A stretch of DNA of 28,152 nucleotides from positions 1-28,152 of the forward strand of contig CAYXKC010000014.1 in NCBI GenBank assembly GCA_964465295.1. Direction: 5' to 3'. Every line of letters begins with the position of its first letter. Within the stretch, counting starts at the first letter, position 1. This DNA comes from Methanolacinia sp964465295. GTDB lineage: Archaea; Halobacteriota; Methanomicrobia; Methanomicrobiales; Methanomicrobiaceae. Under the pieces are notes generated by a model. It had not been told where the DNA came from and did not search any database. It saw only the letters and a list, made by a program, of their open reading frames with translations. Positions 9,055 through 15,567 of this stretch are shown here, one piece after another. Position numbers and translations under genes: made by a program.

Positions 9055-9629
9055 CTGCACACCCCCGTCCGGATGAAATTATTCATCAGGCGATCGCCTT
9101 CTCCGGTGAGAACGCTCTCGGGGTGAAACTGGACTCCTTCAACAGGGTAATGCCTGTGCCTGACGCCCATGATCATTCCGTCATCAGAGCTCCTGGCAGT
9201 AATGATAAGCTCTGTTGGGATTGTATCAGCGTCAACCGCCAGCGAATGGTAGCGTGTGGCACTGAGCGGGGACGGCAGCCCTGAATATATGCTCTTTGAG
9301 TCGTGCTCTATCACCGAGGTCCGGCCGTGCACGGGCCTGTTTGTCCTTAACACGTCCCCGCCGTAGAAACTGCAGATCACCTGGTGGCCGAGGCATACAC
9401 CGAGTGTTGGGGTGTTTTGCCCGAGTTCATCAAGGATCGTGGTGCAGATCCCGGCATCCTCCGGTTTCCCGGGGCCCGGCGAGAGGATAATCCTGTCGTA
9501 TTCCCCTGCCATTACCTCTTTTATGTCTGCATCGTTCCTGAAGACATGAAGGTTGCACCCTGTCTTTCCTATCTGCTGGCAGAGGTTGTAGGTGAAACTG
9601 TCGTAGCAGTCGATAACGAGAACTTCCAT
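9051..9629 (-). CDS. trpG: Anthranilate synthase component II (glutamine amidotransferase)
   Basis: Class I glutamine amidotransferase that supplies ammonia to TrpE. About 192 residues from the ATG at 9629 (MEVLVIDCYDSF), the canonical TrpG opening. The oxyanion segment LSPGPGKPEDAG, the nucleophile Cys in LGVCLGHQ, and the catalytic His-Glu pair in VQFHPESVLT are intact. A near-perfect ribosome-binding site lies at 9636-9642 inside the end of trpE, which rules out the longer reading with ten more residues. It follows trpE immediately and overlaps trpD. Confidence 0.96.
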   Translation of the reverse strand: MEVLVIDCYDSFTYNLCQQIGKTGCNLHVFRNDADIKEVMAGEYDRIILSPGPGKPEDAGICTTILDELGQNTPTLGVCLGHQVICSFYGGDVLRTNRPVHGRTSVIEHDSKSIYSGLPSPLSATRYHSLAVDADTIPTELIITARSSDDGMIMGVRHRHYPVEGVQFHPESVLTGEGDRLMNNFIRTGVCR

Positions 9630-9630
9630 C

Positions 9631-11100
9631 TCAAACTCCTCCCGATGCGTCGATTGCATCTATGAGGCCTGCCGCCTTGCTCTCGGTCTCGAAAAATTCC
9701 TTCTCCGGGATCGAGTCTGCGACTATGCCCGCTCCTGCCTGGAGTGTGAGTTTTCCGCCCCCTGCAAGTATGGTCCTTATCGCTATGGCAAAATCGAGGT
9801 CGCCGTCCGGGCAGATGTAGCCAACTGCACCGGCATAAAGACCCCTGGTCTCGTCCTCGAGTTCGTCGATTATCTCCATCGCCCTGATCTTCGGGGCCCC
9901 GCTGACAGTTCCGGCGGGGAAGCACGACCTGAGGGCATCGAATCCGTCAAGACCGTCCACCAGGTCGCCTTCTACTGTTGATACGATATGCTGGACATGC
10001 GAGAATTTCTCAACCTCCATGAACCTGGGAACCCTCACTGTCCCGTATTTGGATATCCTGCCGATATCGTTCCTTGCGAGATCGACTAGCATGATGTGCT
10101 CTGAACATTCCTTTGCATCTCCAAGAAGCTCTTTCTCAAGGGCTTTATCCTCTTCAGGGGTGGCTCCGCGTTTCCTGGTACCTGCAATCGGTACTGTTGA
10201 GACCGTTCCCCTGCGGCACCTGACAAGCATCTCCGGGCTTGCTCCGATAACCTGCCTGTCCCCGAAGTCTATGAAGTACATATAGGGACTCGGGTTCATT
10301 CTCCGCAGCGACCTGTAAACCGTAAACGGGTCGCCGCCAAAATCACATTCGAACTTCCTTGAGACTACTGCCTGGAAGATGTCGCCCGAGTATATGTAGT
10401 CTCTTGCGGCCGTGACCATCTCCTCGTAGCACTTTCTGCCTGTAGGGGAGAAGTATTCGCGGGGGCTTTTTTCCGGTGAAATCTTTTTTTGATCGATTGT
10501 CTGGTCGCCGGCTTCGAACAGGCCCTTCATCCGTTCGATCCCTGCAACCGCCTTTTCATATTCCCTGCATAACTCATTCGCGTCGCAGACTTCGATCAAC
10601 GATGCGATATAGACCCTTCCTTCATAATGATCGTATACAACGTAATCTCCGGGAAGGATGAATTCGGCGAGCGGGAAGCCTGAAGGTTCTCTTTTTCTGC
10701 CAAAACGCCCGGGATAGAGCGAGTAAACGATATCATATGAGAAGTAGCCCACATAACCCCCGGGAAATACCGGTATCCCTGTATCGCGAAAACCCGGTTT
10801 TCTCATGAGCAGCTTTGCGAGATCAATAGGATCGGTCTTGTTCTCACTGCCGGACAGGGTAATTTTCGACCTGATGTCAAACCCGAGTATCGAGTATCCT
10901 GCTGTCTTTTCATCTCCCTCAAGGGATTCCAGTATGAACCCGCTGCCGCAGCGAAGCCTTTCAAAGGCGTCGGCTGGTACAGGGAATGTTCCTTCAAGTA
11001 CGGTATAGACGGGAATTTCCATTGGGAATCTCCCTTCCGCACATATCTTTTCTATCTCTGAATAATCAGGAATTGTTTCTGCATTAAAACCGGTTTCCAT
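9631..11100 (-). CDS. trpE: Anthranilate synthase component I
   Basis: Converts chorismate to anthranilate; first and regulated step of tryptophan synthesis. 489 residues from the ATG at 11100. A GAGGTGAT ribosome-binding site at 11110-11117, 9 bp upstream, supports this start over the GTG at 11124. The N-terminal FILESLEGDE segment matches the LLES motif of the tryptophan feedback site, so allosteric inhibition is likely. The chorismate-binding domain shows FQAVVSRKFE, the GASPEMLVR segment, PIAGTRKRG, LVDLARNDIG, FPAGTVSGAPKIRAMEII and the final AGAGIVADS segment. It is the first gene of the operon. No tryptophan residues. Confidence 0.97.
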   Translation of the reverse strand: METGFNAETIPDYSEIEKICAEGRFPMEIPVYTVLEGTFPVPADAFERLRCGSGFILESLEGDEKTAGYSILGFDIRSKITLSGSENKTDPIDLAKLLMRKPGFRDTGIPVFPGGYVGYFSYDIVYSLYPGRFGRKREPSGFPLAEFILPGDYVVYDHYEGRVYIASLIEVCDANELCREYEKAVAGIERMKGLFEAGDQTIDQKKISPEKSPREYFSPTGRKCYEEMVTAARDYIYSGDIFQAVVSRKFECDFGGDPFTVYRSLRRMNPSPYMYFIDFGDRQVIGASPEMLVRCRRGTVSTVPIAGTRKRGATPEEDKALEKELLGDAKECSEHIMLVDLARNDIGRISKYGTVRVPRFMEVEKFSHVQHIVSTVEGDLVDGLDGFDALRSCFPAGTVSGAPKIRAMEIIDELEDETRGLYAGAVGYICPDGDLDFAIAIRTILAGGGKLTLQAGAGIVADSIPEKEFFETESKAAGLIDAIDASGGV

Positions 11101-11109
11101 TCCACCGGC

Positions 11110-11117
11110 ATCACCTC
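11110..11117 (-). promoter_or_regulatory. Ribosome-binding site deciding the trpE start
   Basis: GAGGTGAT on the minus strand is an eight-base match to the archaeal anti-Shine-Dalgarno sequence and sits 9 bp before the ATG at 11100. It lies downstream of the upstream in-frame GTG at 11124, which therefore is unlikely to be used. Confidence 0.7.
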
Positions 11118-11139
11118 TTGTCACAACATTATTCTTCTT

Positions 11140-11175
11140 TGTACATATTTATACATTATTGTACTATTTTGTACA
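11140..11175 (-). promoter_or_regulatory. trpE promoter with TRP-box-like TGTACA operator motifs
   Basis: On the minus strand, TATAAATA (11146-11153) is a good archaeal TATA box, placing transcription start near 11124-11127 and giving a leader of about 25 nt that carries the ribosome-binding site. Two perfect palindromes TGTACA lie at 11140-11145, directly abutting the downstream edge of the TATA box, and at 11170-11175; a third near-match (TGTACT on the plus strand) lies at 11160-11165. TGTACA is the published consensus of the TRP box bound by the repressor TrpY in Methanothermobacter. No trpY-like gene lies in the window. That a TrpY-type repressor acts here is inference. Confidence 0.65.
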
Positions 11176-11297
11176 AGCGGTTGCCCGCGTGATGGCGGTT
11201 TATTGAAAAACGGCGTAAATCTCCGGTCAGTTTCCGGGTTTTCATTCCCCTGATGCACAAAATTAAGTAATCTCCGGGACGACTTATATGAACAAAG

Positions 11298-12410
11298 ATG
11301 GCCTCCGTTGAAGACACGATTAAGGAACTCGAAGATGAGATCAAGAATACAAAATACAATAAGGCGACTTCTCATCACATCGGCAGGCTGAAGGCGAAAC
11401 TTGCAAAACTGAAGGATGAAGCCGTAACAAGAGCTATGGCCTCGGCAGGCGGGGGCGAAGGCTATTCTGTCAAGAAATCCGGGGACGGAACTGTTGTTCT
11501 GGTCGGTTTTCCGTCTGTCGGTAAGTCGACACTCCTAAACAGGCTCACCGGGACGGCAAGTGAGACAGCCAGTTATGCGTTTACGACTCTGACGGTTGTT
11601 CCCGGTGCGATGGAGCACAAGGGTGCCAATATCCAGATACTCGATATACCCGGACTTATCGCCGGGGCGGCGATGGGCAAGGGCAGGGGAAAGGAGGTAA
11701 TCGCGGTAGTCAGGGGTGCAGACCTGATCCTCCTTCTCGGCGACGTGTATAATGAAAAGCACATAGACGTCCTGATAAACGAGCTTTACGACGCCGGAAT
11801 CCGTATCAACAGGCAGAAGCCTGATATAACGATCAAAAAATCATCGAACGGCGGAATAAGATTCAACACCGTGGGCTATTCCGGGCTTGACCTGGAGGAG
11901 ATCCGTGCCATCCTGGCAGAGAACAAGATCGTCAACGCGGATGTCCTGATAAGGGGCGAGGTGACGCAGGACGATTTCATCGATGCCATGTTTGGAAACA
12001 GGGTATATGTACCCGCTTTCTTTGCGATCAACAAGGTCGACCTTGTCGACGAGCAGACCCGGCAGGATATCATAAAGGACGTGAACAAGAGGTTCGGAAG
12101 GCCCCCGATCATGCTCTCGGCATACAGCGGTTTCAATATCGAAAAACTGAAGGACGAGATCTACGACCAGCTTGGCTTCATACGGATATACATGAAGCCG
12201 GTTGGGGACAAGCCCGACATGGAAGAGCCGCTCATCATCAGGAAGCCTGCGACCGTCGAGGATGTATGCAACAAGCTCCACCGTGATTTTGTAAGAAAGT
12301 TCAGGTATGCAAAAGTATGGGGGCCTTCTGTAAAGCACGACGCCCAGAGGGTCAGCCTTCCGCATGTGCTTGAGGATGGAGACATTCTCACTGTTGTAAC
12401 GAAAGCCTGA
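11298..12410 (+). CDS. DRG-family GTP-binding protein with C-terminal TGS domain
   Basis: Developmentally-regulated-GTPase (DRG/Rbg) family, OBG-related, thought to bind ribosomes or RNA; the exact archaeal role is unsettled. 370 residues, the family's normal size. An N-terminal helical part (residues 1-45) rich in Lys and Glu is followed by the G domain: G1 GFPSVGKST (about 70), G3 DIPGLI (about 113), G4 NKVD (about 247) and G5 SAYSG. The final 80 residues form a TGS domain (IYMKPVG... GDILTVVTKA). The ATG at 11298 begins MASVEDTIKELE, typical of the family. It is divergent from trpE; the AT-rich AATTAAGTAA near 11261-11270 is a weak candidate TATA region. Confidence 0.94.
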   Translation: MASVEDTIKELEDEIKNTKYNKATSHHIGRLKAKLAKLKDEAVTRAMASAGGGEGYSVKKSGDGTVVLVGFPSVGKSTLLNRLTGTASETASYAFTTLTVVPGAMEHKGANIQILDIPGLIAGAAMGKGRGKEVIAVVRGADLILLLGDVYNEKHIDVLINELYDAGIRINRQKPDITIKKSSNGGIRFNTVGYSGLDLEEIRAILAENKIVNADVLIRGEVTQDDFIDAMFGNRVYVPAFFAINKVDLVDEQTRQDIIKDVNKRFGRPPIMLSAYSGFNIEKLKDEIYDQLGFIRIYMKPVGDKPDMEEPLIIRKPATVEDVCNKLHRDFVRKFRYAKVWGPSVKHDAQRVSLPHVLEDGDILTVVTKA

Positions 12411-12637
12411 TTACGGTAAATTTTTAGGCAGTCACTCTTTTTTTCCATATTATGAAGTCATTAACAGAATTATCAAATCTTTATAGTTTTATTTTTCCTG
12501 TATTCTGATTGTATTAGATCCATTATGTCTTGCATAAATGCAGTCCTGCATAGATATTATTGATGGTATAATTGTGAAAACTACAAATTGAAAAGGGATT
12601 GCCAAAATAAGAAATAAAAGAAACGTTACTTGTCCAT
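12411..12637. other. AT-rich intergenic stretch, no gene recognised
   Basis: About 225 bp between the convergent DRG and hepT genes. It is clearly richer in A and T than the flanking core genes. Beyond the T7 terminator and a T-rich tract on the minus strand (about 12603-12622) that could end the hepT transcript, only a 17-codon reading frame is seen, without a convincing ribosome-binding site. Nothing else is supported. Confidence 0.4.
12438..12444 (+). terminator. Oligo-T terminator after the DRG GTPase gene
   Basis: T7 run 28 bp after the stop codon on the plus strand. It is followed by AT-rich non-coding DNA and marks the left edge of the accessory patch. Confidence 0.45.
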
Positions 12638-12976
12638 TTAATTATCAGATAGCAAAAGATACTTTACCTGTGAATGAAGAGCAGGAATATCATCATGCAT
12701 CATCATTAGAATTTCTTCAAGATTCACTGAGAAATAACCATGAATAAGCCTGTCTCTGGTACCTGCCATCTCTCTCCACGGCAGTTCCGGGTGGAGAGTG
12801 CGAAATTCCGCTGAAACCTGTTTTGCAGCCTCTCCAATAACCTCCAGAGATCTGATTATAGCATTCTGATATATCTTATCTGCCAAAAATTCTTCAGATG
12901 TTATCTTTTCTGAAACACTCAAAATAATTTCACATTGTTCAGATATGTGGGCTAAATAGACAAGATCTCTTTTCAT
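12638..12976 (-). CDS. hepT: HepT-like toxin (DUF86, HEPN domain)
   Basis: 112-residue all-helical HEPN protein. It carries the R-x4-H-x-Y motif (Arg74, His79, Tyr81 in RDRLIHGY) that defines the catalytic site of HepT RNase toxins. The partner mntA overlaps its start by 4 bp, and the pair is the known MntA/HepT type VII toxin-antitoxin system, in which MntA AMPylates the HepT tyrosine and silences it. Antitoxin precedes toxin in this operon. The region is AT-rich compared with its neighbours, which suggests acquisition. All motif residues are intact, so the toxin is probably functional. Confidence 0.9.
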   Translation of the reverse strand: MKRDLVYLAHISEQCEIILSVSEKITSEEFLADKIYQNAIIRSLEVIGEAAKQVSAEFRTLHPELPWREMAGTRDRLIHGYFSVNLEEILMMMHDDIPALHSQVKYLLLSDN

Positions 12977-13305
12977 GAAACACCCGCAACTGCACCATAC
13001 AAAACAACATCAGCTTCAACGTAAGGTCTGATATAAGGGCTTAGATATTTTTCTGATACGAGATCTACCTTCCTTTCAAATAATTTTTCCAGAAAGTCAA
13101 CAAGGTCCAGGTATTTTCTGATTCCAATAGCACCGTGCTTAAAAGTATAAAGGACATCGATATCGCTGTCAGGTGTATCCTCCCCCCGGCTCACAGAACC
13201 AAAAATCCCTATTGTTTCAATATCAAACTCATCCTGGAGATAAGGAAGCTCCCGCTCAAGTTTTCTTAAAACATCATCACGTATGCTGACATATGAGCCA
13301 TTCAT
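12973..13305 (-). CDS. mntA: MntA-like minimal nucleotidyltransferase antitoxin
   Basis: 110-residue minimal nucleotidyltransferase. The signature G-S-x10-D-x-D is complete (Gly36-Ser37, Asp48, Asp50), and a later Asp in KVDLV can serve as the third carboxylate. In characterised pairs this enzyme transfers AMP to the HepT tyrosine to neutralise it. The ATG at 13305 has a GGAGG ribosome-binding site (13314-13318) about 8 bp upstream. It is first in a two-gene operon with hepT. Three imperfect 13-nt repeats lie directly upstream and may be an autoregulatory operator. Confidence 0.9.
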   Translation of the reverse strand: MNGSYVSIRDDVLRKLERELPYLQDEFDIETIGIFGSVSRGEDTPDSDIDVLYTFKHGAIGIRKYLDLVDFLEKLFERKVDLVSEKYLSPYIRPYVEADVVLYGAVAGVS

Positions 13306-13316
13306 CTGTATAACCT

Positions 13317-13355
13317 CCGGAATATCATACCCGTATCTGATACCGGCATCTGATA
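13317..13355. repeat. Three imperfect tandem 13-nt repeats upstream of mntA
   Basis: On the plus strand the units are CCGGAATATCATA, CCCGTATCTGATA and CCGGCATCTGATA, end to end with no spacer. The second and third agree at 11 of 13 positions and the first and third at 10 of 13. The array abuts and slightly overlaps the mntA ribosome-binding site, a suitable place for autoregulation by the toxin-antitoxin complex. An operator role is inference. Confidence 0.55.
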
Positions 13356-13393
13356 ATTACTCTGTATGTCAGAGATCATAATAGATATTTTGC

Positions 13394-13780
13394 ATGTTAA
13401 ACATTAGAAACAGGGCAAAGAAACTCAATAAATTATTTCATACCATACTCAACTTGAATTATACTCACTCACCAAGTGCCGCAGATGAAGCAGACTCAGG
13501 CCCTGCCATTGACAGAGACTTCTTTGAGGTAACCGAACTTCCGGCAGGAACAACCAACTATGACCCCGGATATTACTATGCCTGGTATGTAGCCAGCGGA
13601 ACTGCGGTTGGCAAAGAAGGCGATGACTTTCACGGTGCCTGTGCTGTCAGGTTTGACACAAAAGTTAAGGATGGACCTCTGGGTGAAGGCGGAGAGCGTT
13701 ATTATAATTATGTCCTCTGTGTCCGGGATATCAACAGAGCGTATGAAGACCACGCTGTCCGGATAGAAATAGAGCAATGA
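13394..13780 (+). CDS. Hypothetical protein, possibly the C-terminal remnant of a larger secreted protein
   Basis: Unrecognised 128-residue ORF. Residues 1-25 are basic and AT-rich in coding, and look unlike the rest; from about residue 28 the protein is acidic and rich in Gly, Tyr and Asp (DPGYYYAWYVASGTAVGKEG, then GEGGERYYNYVLCVRD), resembling a beta-rich extracellular domain. There is no signal peptide, no clear ribosome-binding site before the ATG, and the gene stands alone beside the MntA/HepT pair. A natural reading is that an upstream deletion removed the original N-terminus and fused the remainder to chance sequence. A genuine small cytosolic protein is the alternative. No function can be proposed. 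Confidence 0.45.
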   Translation: MLNIRNRAKKLNKLFHTILNLNYTHSPSAADEADSGPAIDRDFFEVTELPAGTTNYDPGYYYAWYVASGTAVGKEGDDFHGACAVRFDTKVKDGPLGEGGERYYNYVLCVRDINRAYEDHAVRIEIEQ

Positions 13781-13895
13781 AAATTAAAAATTAAAAACCA
13801 GGCGGCAACAGGCTGAATCAGGCAACTGCCACCCCGATTATTTTATCCGGAAGTGGTATAACTGCACTGAAAATCTATTCTGACCTTCTGATTGA

Positions 13896-15005
13896 TCAGG
13901 TTAAAGACTCTTTTATCGCGTCGAGAGGCGCATTCGTCTTTAACCCCGTTCCACAGTAATGAACCCTGGATGCCTGGTACCCCTTTTCCCTCAGCGATTC
14001 AATCACGCTGTCAATAGAAACCGGGGATACCTTCCACAGCCTGCTCATTACATGATAGTCGTAGAATGTAGATGTATCGAGCTCTTCGGCGATTGTGGTA
14101 AGGAGTTTTTCGATCTTTCTTTCATTGTCGAGCCCTGCCTGCGGGAGCCTCTCAAGCATCTCTGCGATCAGCTCTTTGTTGTTGACGGCACCGAGCCAGA
14201 CCGGGCCGGAGACTGCAAGCCTTCCGCCGCATTCACTGCACTGCAGGTTCTCGGGAAGAATTCCTCTCTGCTCCGTCCTGAACCCGCATTTGTTGCAGTG
14301 GTGGACGTAGCCTAGATTTTCAAGTGCCTTGTCAGCCCTTCCGGCGCCCCCTGTGACTTTCAGGTGAATCCTCACGAAGTGCTCTCTTGCGTAACAGAAC
14401 AGGGGTTCGATCCCGCGATCGTATTTTGCGCATTCCCTCGCTGCATAACCGAGGAGGACGCGAAGCCCTGTCTCCGAGTGGTATTCGTTGTTAAGCGGTT
14501 TTGAAAAATAGCGCCTGATTCCCGCCTTCTGATGTGCGCCGCAGAGGGGGGCGGTGTCGGTTGCGGTCAGGAAGAGGAATTTCTTCGCCGATGTCGCCGC
14601 CGAGTTGATAAACGGTGCAGGCGATCCGAATGGGTCGATATCGACAGCATCGAAACGCCTCTGGTGCATCAGGACGTTTGCATCGCACCCGACGACCTCC
14701 ACACCGCTGCAGCAACGGTCGCGGTTGTATTCTATGAGGGTTGTGGCTCCCGGATCCTTGTCGCAGATAGTGACGGCTGTTCCGGATTCGTTTGAAACCC
14801 TGAGTCCCCTGGCACCTGTCGCACCCATTGCGTCGAGGTAGGTTTCGGGCCGGAGGCACTGAACCAGCAGGACGGTAAGATCCCTGTTTATCGCCATTCT
14901 CCTGTTGAAGAATACCGGTGCGCTTCCCGGGGGAAAATTGTGCCCCTCCTCCTGCTCCGGAATCAGGAAAGAGGTCTTTCCCTCTCTTATTTCGACAAGT
15001 TTCAT
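13896..15005 (-). CDS. trm1: tRNA (guanine26-N2)-dimethyltransferase Trm1
   Basis: SAM-dependent enzyme that makes m2,2G at position 26 of tRNAs. 369 residues, usual for archaeal Trm1. Landmarks are the N-terminal PVFFNRRMAINRDL segment, the SAM-binding DAMGATGARGLR, the catalytic-site motif DIDPFGSPAPF, and a Cys4 zinc knuckle (HHCNKCGF...LQCSECGG, about residues 236-260). The ATG at 15005 has a TATA-like AATAATATTAAA centred about 30 bp upstream and no ribosome-binding site, which suggests a leaderless transcript. It is divergent from the neighbouring tRNA gene. Confidence 0.95.
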   Translation of the reverse strand: MKLVEIREGKTSFLIPEQEEGHNFPPGSAPVFFNRRMAINRDLTVLLVQCLRPETYLDAMGATGARGLRVSNESGTAVTICDKDPGATTLIEYNRDRCCSGVEVVGCDANVLMHQRRFDAVDIDPFGSPAPFINSAATSAKKFLFLTATDTAPLCGAHQKAGIRRYFSKPLNNEYHSETGLRVLLGYAARECAKYDRGIEPLFCYAREHFVRIHLKVTGGAGRADKALENLGYVHHCNKCGFRTEQRGILPENLQCSECGGRLAVSGPVWLGAVNNKELIAEMLERLPQAGLDNERKIEKLLTTIAEELDTSTFYDYHVMSRLWKVSPVSIDSVIESLREKGYQASRVHYCGTGLKTNAPLDAIKESLT

Positions 15006-15028
15006 CTTAAAATCCCTTCAACGCGGCG

Positions 15029-15040
15029 TTTAATATTATT
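15029..15040 (-). promoter_or_regulatory. TATA-box region of trm1
   Basis: AATAATATTAAA on the minus strand is centred about 30 bp before the trm1 ATG. With archaeal TATA boxes usually centred near -26, transcription would begin only a few bases before the start codon. Confidence 0.4.
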
Positions 15041-15078
15041 GTATGCCGTCATCCGCCTTAATCTGTTTATCAGGAAAT

Positions 15079-15092
15079 CTTATAGCTTATAC
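15079..15092 (+). promoter_or_regulatory. TATA-box region of tRNA-Arg
   Basis: CTTATAGCTTATAC lies about 38 bp before the mature tRNA 5' end. Transcription would start a few bases upstream of the tRNA, leaving a short 5' leader for RNase P. Confidence 0.45.
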
Positions 15093-15123
15093 AGTCTTAG
15101 TTATTAGAGCAGTTTTCTTAGTT

Positions 15124-15198
15124 GGGCTTGTGGCCTAGCCTGGATATGGCGTTAGCCTCCTAAGCTAAAAGTCAGGGGTTCGAATCCCCTCAAGCCCG
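15124..15198 (+). tRNA. tRNA-Arg, anticodon CCT
   Basis: A full cloverleaf can be drawn by hand. The 7-bp acceptor stem pairs GGGCTTG with CAAGCCC. The D stem pairs GCC with GGC. The anticodon stem pairs TTAGC with GCTAA around the loop CTCCTAA, giving anticodon CCT, which reads AGG. The variable loop is AAGTC. The T arm is AGGGG, TTCGAAT, CCCCT. The discriminator base is G and CCA is not encoded. There is no intron. A T-rich tract follows at once and should terminate transcription. Confidence 0.95.
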
Positions 15199-15240
15199 TT
15201 TTTGGTTTTTGTTTTTATTTTTACTTTCAGTTTTAATTTT
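15199..15240 (+). terminator. T-rich terminator after tRNA-Arg
   Basis: Several T runs (TTTTT at 15199-15203 and further runs to 15240) follow the tRNA directly on the plus strand, as expected for archaeal termination of a tRNA transcript. Confidence 0.55.
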
Positions 15241-15253
15241 TTGGGATTCAATT

Positions 15254-15490
15254 GTGGGCATAAGCCCCTGTCGGGGCAGCCCTAACCGCAAATTTCTGCG
15301 AAATTTGCTCAATAGAGATAACCGGACTGGGCACTACCCTTGCGGGTAGTCCCGTCCGGAGGGAATCTCCAATTTTGACAATATTTTTTCAGATCTGGAG
15401 GGATGCTTGTCTATCCCGGCCGAAGGCCGGTTATCGCGATAGCGCAAAGCCCTGAGGTCAGGGCGGGTTCGCGGAGCGAACTTGAGCAAG
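15254..15490. repeat. Palindrome-rich non-coding element with at least six strong hairpins
   Basis: The stretch 15199-15567 holds no gene. Within it, these inverted repeats were read directly: 15264-15277 (5-bp stem, loop TGTC); 15288-15308 (perfect 9-bp stem, loop TGC); 15322-15359 (16-bp stem with two single-base bulges, loop TTGC), extended by GAGAT/ATCTC at 15315-15319 and 15365-15369; 15416-15430 (perfect 6-bp stem, loop GAA), extended by CTATC/GATAG at 15411-15415 and 15438-15442; 15449-15464 (7-bp stem, two-base loop); 15467-15481 (perfect 6-bp stem, loop GGA). Candidates are a dispersed repetitive or miniature element, or a structured RNA. It ends about 80 bp before the prenyltransferase gene. 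Confidence 0.7.
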
Positions 15491-15533
15491 GGTTGCCGTT
15501 CGAAGTGTCTTTGTTCCTGTAATCAGCAACATC

Positions 15534-15545
15534 TTTTATTTAAAA
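15534..15545 (+). promoter_or_regulatory. TATA box of the UbiA prenyltransferase gene
   Basis: TTTTATTTAAAA is centred about 28 bp before the ATG at 15568, so the transcript probably starts within a few bases of the start codon. No ribosome-binding site is visible, consistent with leaderless translation. Confidence 0.5.
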
Positions 15546-15567
15546 GTCCAATCTCTAACTGAAAGCT

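Noticed and set aside
8395..9126. 243-codon open frame on the plus strand opposite trpD and the end of trpG
   Set aside because: Antisense to conserved genes, without a recognisable motif or promoter.
11101..11124. GTG start for trpE at 11124
   Set aside because: It lies upstream of the strong GAGGTGAT ribosome-binding site and near the predicted transcription start; the ATG at 11100 fits better.
11121..11378. 85-codon minus-strand frame covering the trpE/DRG intergenic region
   Set aside because: It covers the trpE promoter and the start of the DRG gene on the opposite strand; no domain or ribosome-binding site.
13317..13355. CRISPR-like array
   Set aside because: Three 13-nt units with no spacers and no cas genes nearby; not CRISPR.
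13496..13777. 93-codon minus-strand frame opposite the orphan ORF
   Set aside because: Its composition is no more protein-like than the plus-strand frame, and it has no ribosome-binding site; the plus-strand frame has the more convincing Gly/Tyr/Asp domain, though neither is certain.
15178..15567. Integration (attachment) site at the 3' end of tRNA-Arg
   Set aside because: No duplicate of the tRNA 3' end was found downstream, and there is no integrase gene in the window.
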